Of a DNA stretch of 64,000 nt, positions 1 to 9,145 are shown in pieces (within the stretch, counting starts at the first letter, position 1; each line of letters starts with the position of its first letter). The DNA comes from Diphasiastrum complanatum (lineage: Eukaryota > Streptophyta > Lycopodiopsida > Lycopodiales > Lycopodiaceae). A program made the position numbers and the translations under genes. Under the pieces are notes generated by a model. The model worked only from the letters and a program-made list of their open reading frames with translations. It made no database searches and had not been told where the DNA came from. Where the stretch lies: the NCBI GenBank assembly GCA_029204225.1, contig CM055103.1:794127-858126 (forward strand). The letters are read 5' to 3'.

Positions 1-403
1 ATATGTATTTTGAACAATCATACCATGAAATTAAACACTTCGTAATTACAAGCATTTCAACAAACAAGTACAAACCAATGTGGAATCCAATGCAAGCCAA
101 GTGCAGCTATTGCATTCATTCAAAAAAAGAAAGGCTTTAAGAAGAAAAAATGGAAAAAAAGAGTACATGCAAATTCCATTTTGTTGAAATGCCATATAAC
201 TACTTAAGAAAAAACAAACGTGAATATAGCTTGGGATGTATGTTGTGTAAACATGGTCCTGTTGCCTACTTTTATATGTTCAAGATTAGGTTCCTATATT
301 AGAATGAACAATGGTAAAATTGGGACTTCTGCATATGTAGCTATTACAATAATCAATGATCAGTTTAAAACCATTCTCACATCTTTTTTCCCATATATAT
401 ATA
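1..403. other. AT-rich stretch, no gene seen
   Basis: No coding signal, RNA gene or repeat unit stands out. Short reading frames here lack any recognisable domain. The right end runs into alternating TA just before the foldback element. Confidence 0.6.
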
Positions 404-611
404 TCATAGTGCCCTGTGGTACCGCTGTTATGGTACCGCCGCCGGTACGGTACCGCCCTGGGATCCGTGGTACCAGGGCGGTACCATAATAATAAAAAAA
501 AATTAAATTATAATTCCTGTGTTATTTTCGTAAATTTTTTTTTTTGGTACCGCGGTACCAGTATGGTCCCGCGGTACCGGGATCCGCAAAACCCGGTACC
601 GCGGGACCTAT

Positions 612-613
<2 letters not shown>
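404..613. repeat. Foldback (MITE-like) element rich in GGTACC
   Basis: A GC-rich island in AT-rich DNA with many GGTACC/GTACCG units. The ends form an imperfect inverted repeat: TCATAG then GCCCTGTGGTACCG on the left, and the complement of TCATAGGTCCCGCGGTACCG on the right. Each half also carries GGGATCCG. The centre is A/T-rich, and the element is bounded by alternating TA on both sides, as expected for a small foldback inserted at TA. There is no coding capacity. Class assignment is inference. Confidence 0.55.

Positions 614-614
<1 letters not shown>

Positions 615-646
<32 letters not shown>
615..646. repeat. (AT)16 microsatellite
   Basis: An uninterrupted AT dinucleotide run immediately right of the foldback element. 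Confidence 0.95.
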
Positions 647-648
<2 letters not shown>

Positions 649-1257
649 ATAGTACTACAAGTGAATAGTTGAAATGGGGAGTTGTTCTCTGTGTTTAAAT
701 AGCTAACGGACCTTTAAGTTTGGCACATATGGTGTGTTCAATAGCAAAATAGTAATAGTAATAAAAAAAAAAGATGAATCAAAGGTCCACATATTGGACA
801 TATCTCAGATGGTATATATACGTAGTCGTATGCCAAGTTCTTCAATAGCTAACGCACATTATTCTACAAGTGAATATTTGAAATGAGAATTTATTTTCTG
901 AGTTAAAACATCAAATGGTCCTTTGAATCTAGCAAAGGAGTTCGTGATACTACCACTGTGCAAAAAATATACCCATGGTATTCTTAGCTTTGCCAAAACA
1001 ATTTAGTTATAATTAAACTGGAATTCAAACAACCCCAAGAATTGTATACAAATTGAAGCTCCACACCGAAAAATGGAAGAGTGGATGTGTGAAGCCATCA
1101 TGAAAAAGAAACCTTTCACAAGCAAATATGATACGATAGCACTATACCCAATATTGTGCAGTCCCTTGCTAGCACTATGTCCAAAAAATATGAGGCTCAT
1201 GTGTCTTGCTTTTGCTCTAATATTACAATCTTTGAGTTGTTTTTGATTAAAAAAGGT
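647..1257. other. No gene seen
   Basis: Low-complexity AT-rich DNA. A diffuse pair of related segments (AGTGAATAGTTGAAATG near 660 and AGTGAATATTTGAAATG near 870, each near AATAGCTAACG) suggests an old duplication of about 200 bp. Nothing else is supportable. Confidence 0.5.
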
Positions 1258-1735
1258 ACTAGATCCAGCATGGCGCTGGACCCAAGTGGCCTTTTCATAT
1301 ATAAAAAAATTAAATTATTTTGGAAAAAAAAGGCTTTTTTTGTTGAATAGATGATTACTCACTTTCAAAATACATATTTTGGTAGCCATTGTGCTCCGAT
1401 TTAGGTTGTCTAGGGATGTGCCGAGAGTAAGATAAACTTTTGAATCCAAAATGGCCACCCGGGGTCCAACGCCGGTGCTAGACCTTGGGTTGGACCCTGG
1501 GTGGCCATTTTGGATCCAAAAAATTCTATTTTTTTGGGAGAAAAAAGACTTTTTTTGTTGAATAGATGATTAACCTCTTTCAGAATATGTGTTATTGTAG
1601 TCATTGTGCTCCGATTTAGGTTGTTTGGGGATGTGCCGAGAGCCAAAAAAAAAAAGGTAAATTTCATAATCCAGCCCACCCGAAGTCCAGCGTCGGCGCT
1701 GGACTCTGGATGGCCTTTTCATATTCAAAAAATAG
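1258..1735. repeat. Palindrome-bearing repeat array, left block
   Basis: About two units of roughly 215 bp. Each has an AT-rich half (GGCTTTTTTTGTTGAATAGA, then ATTGTGCTCCGATTTAGG and GGGATGTGCCGAGAG) and a GC-rich palindromic half built on GGCCACCC..GTCC/GGAC..GGGTGGCC. The same modules in the same orientation recur at 5447-5870. Short reading frames that cross it follow the palindromes and are not genes. Confidence 0.75.
1442..1517. repeat. Long hairpin, 29-bp arms
   Basis: The left arm 1442-1470 and right arm 1489-1517 are complementary at 27 of 29 positions, with an 18-base loop. The core is AAAATGGCCACCC. It is one of several related hairpins in this repeat family. Confidence 0.85.
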
Positions 1736-1743
1736 GACGGATG

Positions 1744-1985
1744 AGGCAAAGTGCTGCCTAGGGAGGTGAAAGCACGGTCTGTACCTTGTGGGGTGCGGGG
1801 CGACATATTCGAACTGTACGGGTTAACCATTGATACAGAGATGCTGCTAGAATTCGGGTGTAAAGCACAGGTGGTTAGCTGCCAGTGCGGGATAGCTGCC
1901 GATCGTTTAGCTATAAGGGCTATCGACCAAAAGGTGGTGGGGCGTGACTGAGGCAATGTGCTGCTTAATGGTGAAAGCACGGATA
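1744..1985. repeat. Diverged tandem direct repeat, ~207-bp period
   Basis: AGGCAAAGTGCTGCC followed by GTGAAAGCACGG (from 1744) recurs as AGGCAATGTGCTGCT with GTGAAAGCACGG (from 1951). The segment is GC-richer than its surroundings. No protein similarity was recognised; a non-coding leader of an LTR element is possible but unproven. Confidence 0.5.
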
Positions 1986-2828
1986 GTTGGAAGGGTGTCC
2001 TATGTGGGCTGATTCCGTGATCGATTTGTATGGGCGTGGTCAGGCAAAGGTCCGTTGGCAGGACCATCTCAAAGGGGGACCTTGTCTTTGTTACTTGTTA
2101 GTAAACCTGTCTGAGTGTCTTACTTGTATGTATTCGTGGTGAGTCTTAGTACTCGTGCTTTGTCTGGTTTGCATGATTGCTTGTGATACAAGGAGCTGAT
2201 GGCTCGAGAAGGAACTTTTTCTTTTGAAGGCTGATACCATCAAACAAAGAGGACTACAGAATCTGTGGGGCGGATTTGCAGTTCAAATACTCGCACGTGA
2301 ACGGCAACAAAATGACTCAATGTTTGCAAAGGATGGATGGCTAGCCTGTTTCTTGGGTTAGTTTCATTTGCGACAACACCCACCAGACGCAAGCAGGAAG
2401 TCAAAAGTTGAAAACGGCAATTTCAGGGGAGATCTTCTATGGAGCAGTTGGTCTTCATTTTGGAACGGCCACCTTCAGAACTGAAACTCACTGAGCATGG
2501 GTGATATCCAGTATCAGTTGGGTTTTTCCTCAAAGGGGAAAGACTAGGATCCTCTTCAGAGATTGGCAACAAGTTGGATCGAGCCATAATCCTAGCAGAT
2601 GGGAAGCAAAGTATTGAAAAGGCTTTTTGTTCGAAGAACTCTACTCTAAGTCCGATCAGCTGATTTTATAAGTGGAGGGGAACTATCACACACACCTCTC
2701 TCTTGGGGCAAATTTTGAATGAAAGTTGATCAAAATGGGGGCAAATTAAAAGGAAAGTTTGTTATAGGCTTTCTCTGGACCAGCAATGATGAGGAAACAT
2801 ATGAGTACGCTGGCTTGTGTTACGTGTA
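1986..2828. other. No gene seen
   Basis: Unique-looking sequence between two diverged direct-repeat pairs, without a supported reading frame. It may belong to the same large non-coding element as the flanking repeats; this is inference from position only. Confidence 0.4.
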
Positions 2829-3200
2829 AGGCAACTGATCAATGAAGGAACTGTGAAAGTTGAGTCTTTCATGAGGGACTTGGTATTTCGAACGGACGCT
2901 AAGGGACAGTTCGCGTTGAGATCGGACTAGTGCAAACTCTGGGTGCATGTGTCTGATTCAAAGAGAGCTACTTGAAGCCAAGCTCGATGTACACTTCTTG
3001 TTTTGACTATGAGGCAACTGACCAGTGATGGAATTGTGAAAGTCAAGTTTTGCGCGACGGACATGGTGCTTCAAACAAACGCGAAGAGATAGTTCGGATG
3101 CGGATCAAACTGGTGCGACCCTTTGGCTTTCCACGAGGTCAATGGTTACATTTGGGCTGATTCAAAGAGCTACTTCAAGCTAAGTGAGAGGTGCATTGCG
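2829..3200. repeat. Diverged tandem direct repeat, ~183-bp period
   Basis: AGGCAACTGATCAATGAAGG (2829) and AGGCAACTGACCAGTGATGG (3012) start two copies. They share GTGAAAGT, a central AGTTCG segment and a closing GATTCAAAGAG..CTACTT. The copies are clearly diverged, so the duplication is old. Confidence 0.6.
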
Positions 3201-3875
3201 GAGTACTCAATCTTTGCCTACCTTAAAGAGCCAAGATGAAAAAGTATCAAGATCAGGCTGGGACAAGGAAAGAAATCAAGGTGCAGAAGCAACAAGGCAC
3301 GGAGTGGACCATAAAGTGGGCAATCAAACGATAAATCCTTTGGCTCAGGGAGCCCTGATACCTGTGTGGAACTGAACAAATCCGGAGCTCAGGGAGCTCA
3401 ACACAAAGTGCATCAAGGACAAATCAGGAGCTCAAAGGAGTTCTAAAGTTGAAAGTCAGAAGCGACAGGGGCGAACATTTCAAAGAAAGGCCTCTGTCAC
3501 TAGTTAATAAGGTTTTTGGGTTTTACGAAAGCGATATCAAATCTACGCTTTTCCCAGACAAAGATATATTTTCAAGTTATGTAATCTTTCAGTACAAAGA
3601 GCTGAGCCTCCGACTTGTGGTGTGCCAGCTTCAATGTTAATAAAAAGTGGCCAGTAAATTGAGTATTGTGCCAAGTAGCTTAAATATATAGTTATTTTAA
3701 TTGGGAGACACCTTTACTTTAATCTGACATCTGATGAAGGCATCAGATTTTATAAAGGTGGTGTGGATAGCGCAGGCATCCCAAAGGGAGCCGGGAACCA
3801 CGACTTAGCTTCCCAGCCTTCAACTTTTGCCATCCAAACCCACTTTCATACAAGCAGCCAACTCGCCAACAACGA
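3201..3875. other. No gene seen
   Basis: Mixed-composition sequence with one 63-codon frame at 3184-3375 and another at 3449-3640. Neither shows a recognisable domain. From about 3750 the composition rises toward the GC-rich repeats that follow. Confidence 0.4.
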
Positions 3876-4180
3876 TTAGACTTAACCAACTTGAAGTTCC
3901 GAAAACCAACATTGAGATCCAACCTGGCGCCATGCCAGATCGGGGGTCCCGATGTGGGTGACTTCCCTCCAAGCAAGCCGCCCGACATACATCAAACTTA
4001 ACCAACTCGAAGCTTCGTTACAAACGAGTAACATCCATTCCAAGCAAGCGGTCTGACTTACATCAGACTTAACCAACTGAAAGCTTCGTCACGAGCGCTG
4101 GAAGCCAACCTGGCGCCACGCCAGACTGGACAGCCATAAACAGGTAACGTCCACCCAAGTAAGCCATCCAACTCAGCCGA
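3876..4180. repeat. Degenerate direct repeats, GC-rich
   Basis: Three related blocks contain CTTAACCAACT followed by GAAG..TTC (about 3880, 3998 and 4066). CTGGCGCCA-GCCAGA motifs occur near 3923 and 4108. Overlapping minus-strand frames here repeat the peptide SWLSLM and are by-products of the repeat. Confidence 0.6.
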
Positions 4181-4862
4181 CAGGTTAGAGCCCGTTCCCC
4201 AAGAGCTTAACCCATTCATGTTCATGCAAGGAACACTCAGAACCACAAGCCGCGACAGATATGGAAACAACTAGTTCCTGGACCAAATGGTCCCGACAGC
4301 ATATCGCTGGCGCCACGGACCGAATGGTCCCCACGGCATACCGCTGGAGTCCCGGGATATGACCCTCAGCTATGTGCCAAGTTAAAAAAATTTGGAAGCG
4401 GCCTTACAACTGGCGCTTTTACCGAACACTGAAACCCAGAAGGTAATCAGAGTCAGTTTGAGGAAAATCCCACTTTATTGATAAATCTGAGAAGGTTACA
4501 TTTTAAGTGTGTGACCGACCCTAGTATCCGGGGCGCTAGCATGCCAAGGCGAGAGCCATGACAACATTCCAGCAAGGGAGGCTGAGACTTGGTTGGAGCT
4601 CGCCCTGAGTCGCAACCCGCACTCCCCTATAGTATTGGTGTGATTCGGCACCCCCCTCATACCAAGCACTCTACCAAGCTGGTAAAGCACGTTTTTCTCT
4701 GTCTAGGATTTTCTTTTTCTAGAAAGTCATTTTCTCTCTCTAGATTTTATTGATCCCCAGACTTCTTTCAATCATGCCTAGATCGTGTGAGGTGATTGCA
4801 CATCGATCTGAGCTCTCTGGACTCCGCTAGAACCGATCAAAGATTTTCAGCCATAGGAACTT
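4181..4862. other. No gene seen; GC-rich, possible LTR-element leader
   Basis: It includes a near-direct repeat GGACC(A/G)AATGGTCCC at about 4278 and 4317, and a pyrimidine-rich stretch with three TCTCTNNCTAG-like motifs near 4700-4745. These features would fit an untranslated leader of a gypsy-type element, but no LTR pair was found. Confidence 0.35.
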
Positions 4863-4948
4863 GGCGCCGGCTGGATTTTGGTCACAGTGGCGCCGGGAGC
4901 AGCAGGGGCGCTGCTGGCGCCGGGGACATAGCTGGCGCCAATGGCGCC
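4863..4948. other. GGCGCC hexamer cluster
   Basis: Five GGCGCC hexamers lie within 86 bp (4863, 4889, 4916, 4934, 4943); three more lie upstream at about 3925, 4110 and 4309. TGGCGCCGGGGACATAG near 4915 loosely resembles tRNA-primed binding sites of plant gypsy elements, which often begin TGGCGCC. That reading is tentative because no LTR end is evident before it. Confidence 0.6.
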
Positions 4949-4990
4949 GGAAGTAAAGCTTGTAAAGGTAGCTTTACAACACTTGCTGGG

Positions 4991-5066
4991 AGGGCCCTTG
5001 CCCGAGGGCGGGAGCCCGAGGGCAGGCCCCGACCAGCAAGGAAGGCCCGAGGGCTTCGGGCCTTCC
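4991..5066. repeat. CCCGAGGGC repeats ending in a GC hairpin
   Basis: CCCGAGGGC occurs three times. The last copy lies in a hairpin: GGAAGGCCCGA at 5040-5050 pairs with TTCGGGCCTTCC at 5055-5066 across a GGGC loop. The segment is strikingly GC-rich for this window. Confidence 0.7.
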
Positions 5067-5123
5067 CCTACGTAATGCCATTGTGCGAAGGTTTTTTTTT
5101 TTGTTTTTTTTTCTCAGTTTTTT

Positions 5124-5140
5124 GGCCGTACGGTACGGCC
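5124..5140. repeat. GGCCGTAC palindrome between poly-T tracts
   Basis: GGCCGTAC and GTACGGCC flank a single central G, and a third GGCCGTAC follows at 5145. Poly-T tracts lie on both sides (5091-5122 and about 5163-5215), giving Phe-rich frames that are not genes. Confidence 0.75.
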
Positions 5141-5280
5141 GTGCGGCCGTACGCATGGACCAGTTTTTTTTTTTTTTTTTTTTCAATTTTTTGCCTTTTT
5201 TTTTTCGCAAACTTTTTTACGTTTGTAGTGGAATGTGGATGTGGACAGCCAATGACGGGCTGCCACATAGCACATGCACA

Positions 5281-5376
5281 TTCCACCGGAGAGAGGAGAG
5301 AGAACGTGCATTCCACCGGAGAGAGGAGAGAGAAAGTGAATTCCACCGGAGAGAGGAGAGAGAATGACAGATTCTT
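5281..5376. repeat. 30-bp minisatellite, three copies
   Basis: The unit starts TTCCACCGGAGAGAGGAGAG at 5281, 5311 and 5341, with a decayed fourth unit at about 5371. The copies are nearly identical, so the array is young. The 30-base period keeps all frames open and produces a repeated peptide ending GERRE, which I do not regard as a gene. Confidence 0.9.
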
Positions 5377-5446
5377 AGGAGAGAGAAAATTGGATGGACA
5401 TTATGCTCTTGAATGTGGTCCCAAAATAAGGCATTACGAAAAAAAA

Positions 5447-5870
5447 AGGCTTTTTTTGTTGAATAGACAATATATATCGTTTTCCGAATACGTGTTTTGG
5501 TAGTCATTGTGTTTTGGTAGTCATTGTGCTCCTATTTAGGTTATGTGGGGATGTGCCGGGAGCTATTAAAAAAAAAGGGTAAATTTCACAATCCAGAATG
5601 GCCACCCGGGGTCCAGCGCTGGACCTCGAGTGGCCTTCTCATATTTGAAAAATTGTCTAGGGATGTGCGGAGAGCTACAACAAATAGAGTTTTTATAATC
5701 CCAAATGGCCACCCGGGATCCACCAGCGACGCTGGACCCCGGGTGGCCATTTTGGATTATAAAAACTTTATTTAATTTTTAAAGTTCAGACTGAGTACGT
5801 GTTTTTGTGCTTGATTTAGGTTGTCTCGGATGTGCGAGCCCCGGGTGGCCATTTTGGATTCAAGCGCTAT
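5447..5870. repeat. Palindrome-bearing repeat array, right block
   Basis: Same modules and orientation as 1258-1735: GGCTTTTTTTGTTGAATAGA at about 5449, TAGTCATTGTGCTCC..GGGATGTGCCGGGAG to 5562, a 16-bp perfect palindrome centred on GTCCAGCGCTGGAC at 5610-5625, then a long hairpin and a last half-unit. It is tighter packed than the left block (about 110 bp between palindromes). Confidence 0.75.
5688..5767. repeat. Long hairpin, 35-bp arms
   Basis: Arms 5688-5722 and 5733-5767 are complementary at 33 of 35 positions with a 10-base loop. The outer arm is AT-rich (AGTTTTTATAATCC), the inner arm is GC-rich (GGCCACCCGGG). It is the best preserved palindrome of the family. Confidence 0.9.
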
Positions 5871-7055
5871 TTTCTGCGGCATCCAATCGCACTTCCAGTT
5901 GAAAAATGTTCACGCATATGCTTCCAGTAAATCGTCGATCGTTGATTGTTCAGGCACTTCTGTGGCAAATATTTGTTGATTTTAGAGGCAGCGTTCAATT
6001 ACACTGTTGCAACAATCAATCGCACTTCTGTTATGGCTAACAATCTTACTTTTGATCTAGCTGTCATTGGGATTCATGAAGCATACTTGTTGCAGCTCAC
6101 TGCCACAGAACCTGTGTCTTCCAATCTGTCTATCGCACTTCTGAGGCGGAGGTCAAGAGCATTGCTCTTTCCACTTCCAGCCCTGGGTTCTGCTTCTAAA
6201 TTTTAAAACCAAAACAAAAAGGCAAATAGCTCCAGAAGAGCTAAGAACCAAGAAGCGATTGGACATCAATATTGAGAGAGATGATCGCATGATGCAACCA
6301 CATCGCATCCCACAACACACGACCAGCGTTAATACATCATTTTCTTTATGTTTCTCCTTGATACACTGCGTTTCTATATTTAATCTGGGAATTGTTTTAG
6401 CTCGTACACCCTACCATTTTTTTCTTTCTATAGTGGTAAAGGAGTGAGATATTCATATCACTGTGATTTTTTCAGTTCTCTTGTGTCGTTGTATGGGTAA
6501 TAAAAAAAGGAGCATATATTTCTCGGTTCATAGATTCATTAAAGAGTAGTCAAAACATGAGTATAAATGATCCGGGCAACCATTTTGAATAGTGAAATAT
6601 GGTAGAGATTTAGAATATAAAAGATGCTAGGGCAACAACAAAGACCAACCCGAAGGACAAATTATGCATGTTTCTTGAGTTTCTATTTGATAACCTCTTT
6701 ATAAGAGAAAATTACCATATAGCAATGGCTAACTCAAAAATGGTTGACACGAAGAAACATTGCTCTCCAACCACACTTAAAACTTCATTTGCCGAATAAG
6801 CCATAACTTGCCATGTGTGAGATGAAGGAAACAATAATAGACAATGACAAACCAATTAGTGATTAGATATGGTTACAAAGAGCCACATACATTTTGGACT
6901 CAAGAGTAAAAAAATAATAATAATCAACTTCTATGCTACAAATTATACAGTTTAATAACTAAACAATACTTATAAGACTAGTTGTTCATCAACACAGTCA
7001 TAATGAAACATAAGTAATTATACAACTCATCAAATTTTAATAATACACAAAAATC
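5871..7055. other. No supported gene
   Basis: An 86-codon frame at 5946-6206 and a 62-codon frame at 6259-6447 show no recognisable domain. AATCGCACTTC(C/T) occurs at 5887 and 6018 and ATCGCACTTCTG at 6130, hinting at weak internal repetition. The rest is AT-rich intergenic DNA. Confidence 0.5.
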
Positions 7056-7308
7056 CTAAGAGATATTTTTAGCTTCATAGATTGACATAAATGCATCCCA
7101 AGCTTCTTTAGCAGATGTGCAAGAATCAATCTCTCTTAAAATCTCATTAGAGACATTCATTTTTATGAAATGAAGAGCCATCCTAGCTCTCTTCTTAAAT
7201 TTTGGCACTTCAATTTGTGCTTGAGGTTCCTCCTCAATTCCTAGAACAATGTCCATTACATCCTAGACTATAAGAATAGACTTTTTAACCTTCCAGATCA
7301 AATAGTTG
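7056..7308 (-). pseudogene. Ty1/copia gag fragment
   Basis: The minus strand reads TSNYLIWKV, an in-frame stop, DVMDIVLGIEEEP, then MALHFIKMNVSNEILREI and AWDAFMSIYEAKN. These match the amino half of the gag of element G at 36579 almost residue for residue. Gag is the nucleocapsid precursor that packages element RNA. The start codon end is missing because the sequence abuts the LTR at 7313, and the carboxy half and zinc knuckle are absent. It is a dead scrap. Confidence 0.85.
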
Positions 7309-7916
7309 GAAGTGTGAAAGTACTGTACTTTAGGACCATAAATGGATCTACAAAAGATCCACAAGAGTGATTGGATACTTGCTTAACAATCTATCAAAAA
7401 ACTAGACACAAAAAAGTTGATCTAGATTGGCAATTTGACAAACAACAAGCATTAACAATCAAAAGCATTGATCAACATTGAAATCTGAGCCCACACGTGT
7501 GTACTACAGGCTGTAGTACGGCCTTCAACCTGAGAAACAAGTAGAAATTGATTTGGTTTCATTTGGATCACAAAAACTCAATGTACATAGTGAACTAGCT
7601 TGAGATTGCCAATGAGCTGCAAAATTTTTCTATCTTCTCACTATGGAGAGAGGGAATACATAGCAAATTTGACTTCCTTCTTGAAGTTAGGTGGATTTCC
7701 AGCATGTAATAAGGAAAGTTAACTCACCCTTCTTGCCCTAAAATGAAACCCTAGCCTAGATCCTAGAGTTATGCTTGGTAGGTAGCTAGTTGGTCAAATT
7801 TTCAACTTAAACTTAGGTGTAGGTCCTATAAAGTAGGGATGTCAACTCTCTTGACTTGACCTAACCTACATTAGAAGTGGGTTGCCACGTGGCATATTGG
7901 CATTACATGTGTGGAA
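7309..7916 (-). repeat. Element B LTR, distal part (split by element A)
   Basis: Continuing across element A, 7313-7916 plus 13637-13716 forms one LTR-like unit of about 684 bp. In minus sense it starts TGTGAAGAATTGCC after a purine tract and ends ACTTTCACA. The length is nearly that of element D's LTR (682). It carries CACACGTGTG at 7492-7501 followed by the perfect inverted repeat GTACTACAG-G-CTGTAGTAC. The distal boundary at about 7313 is inferred from the terminal TG/CA only. Confidence 0.6.
7912..7916. repeat. Target-site duplication, left copy (TGGAA)
   Basis: TGGAA directly precedes the 5' LTR of element A and recurs directly after its 3' LTR at 13632-13636. A 5-bp duplication is the hallmark of copia integrase, and it fixes both ends of the element. 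Confidence 0.95.
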
Positions 7917-8545
7917 TGTGAAAGATTCAACTAGTTTCATCACATTTTGCAATATTTTCATATTTGGCATATTGAGGCAAAAACTTGTTTTAGACTTAGA
8001 GGTTGACTTTTCAAAGTTCATTAGTCTAAATTTCATTTGAATAAACACTTTTTGAAAGTGTGGGAAAGATAGAATGTGAGTTGGAGTAGATTCAATTTGA
8101 ATAAATTGGGTACATTGAATCTAGACCCAAAATTAATAGGGTTAGCATTTTGGTGGGAAAGCCAAGTGGCCAAATAGGGTGTAAAAGGATGTAACTTGTG
8201 GAGAGAGTCATCTTCTCTCTTCTCTATCTCATTTCATGCTTATACATGGCTCTCTTGGGTTCTACTATCCATTGGTGCACTATCTTGGTGATTGCAAGCA
8301 ATTCTATGTGTAGAATGATCTATATTTGCTATTTTTGGATCCACACGTGTGAAATATAGTAGCTTGATGGTTTTGTACGGACAGCAACAGTACATAATCA
8401 TTTCATTCAAGTTCTATTAGTGTTTGCATCTCAAATTGTGTGTAGATGCTGATTTTTGTACATTGGTGAGATTGGTAGTGTATTTCTCTTTCTAACCAAA
8501 GATCATTCAAGTAGATTGGATCTTAAGGATCTGAAATCTTTCACA
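7917..8545 (+). repeat. Element A 5' LTR (629 bp)
   Basis: It starts TGTGAAAGATT and ends AATCTTTCACA, an 11-bp terminal inverted repeat. Relative to the 3' LTR it lacks 11 net bases at 8180, just where the 3' LTR has its TATAAAAGG, and 10 bases near 8410. CACACGTGTG is at 8342-8351, followed by GTACGGACAGCAACAGTAC. Loss of the TATA box suggests this copy cannot drive normal transcription. Confidence 0.95.
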
Positions 8546-8557
8546 TGGTATCAGAGC
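8546..8557 (+). promoter_or_regulatory. Primer binding site, element A
   Basis: TGGTATCAGAGC directly follows the 5' LTR and matches the complement of the plant initiator-Met tRNA 3' end, the usual primer for plant copia minus-strand DNA synthesis. Confidence 0.95.
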
Positions 8558-9145
8558 TTGTTTTTCAGTTTATGAAGGAGGAAATCAGATCTATCAATGA
8601 TTTGGTGAAGATATCAAGTCTAGAGCATGCTAGAGGGGATTCTACACCAAAATCGGATTTTTTGCTTTTGTAGATTGGATCTTTTGTAGATCAAAACACT
8701 AAATAGGTCAATATACTTGTTCAATTCCGATTTTTGAATTCACATACTGGATTAGGCCGATTTTTGGATCATTGGTTCAGCCTAAGTGTTGGCTTATAGA
8801 TTGCATATCAAATTTTTAGCATTTGCATGTAGATTTGGAATAGTCAATTTTTTGTGATTTTGTCAAAAACCTAATTTTGATTGGATCTCTAGATAGTGAG
8901 CTTGCTGGAATTCATTTGAGTGTGTTTCAATCTTAGGAAGTGGCAAAAGTCATTGGATTGAGGATAGATCATAGGTTGATCAAGATTCCATGATTCTATG
9001 TGTTGATTTGCTTGGATAAATGCTAGAAGAGAATTTGTGAGATAGTTTCAAATCTTGGTGATTTCTTTTGAAAGCATTTGTTGTTGTTCAAAGGAGTGCT
9101 TTGTGCATTGAAGCAGGTTGAAGGAGAAGATCAGGTCATTGCTAC

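Noticed and set aside
1410-2067. Two overlapping minus-strand frames of 89 and 165 codons
   Set aside because: They run through the palindromic repeat array and a direct repeat; no domain or conserved start.
4915-4931. Firm assignment of a gypsy primer binding site
   Set aside because: The sequence resembles one, but no LTR end precedes it and the motif is one of many GGCGCC copies.
4796-5503. A 235-codon plus-strand frame
   Set aside because: It crosses GGCGCC repeats, two poly-T tracts coded as Phe runs and a 30-base minisatellite. The open frame follows from repeat composition and period, with no domain.
5946-6206. An 86-codon frame
   Set aside because: Internal repetition (ATCGCACTTC) and no recognisable domain; within chance expectation.
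7917-8545. Treating the A LTR and the neighbouring B LTR as one family
   Set aside because: Ends, purine tracts and sequence differ; only the terminal TGTGAA and the G-box palindrome are shared.
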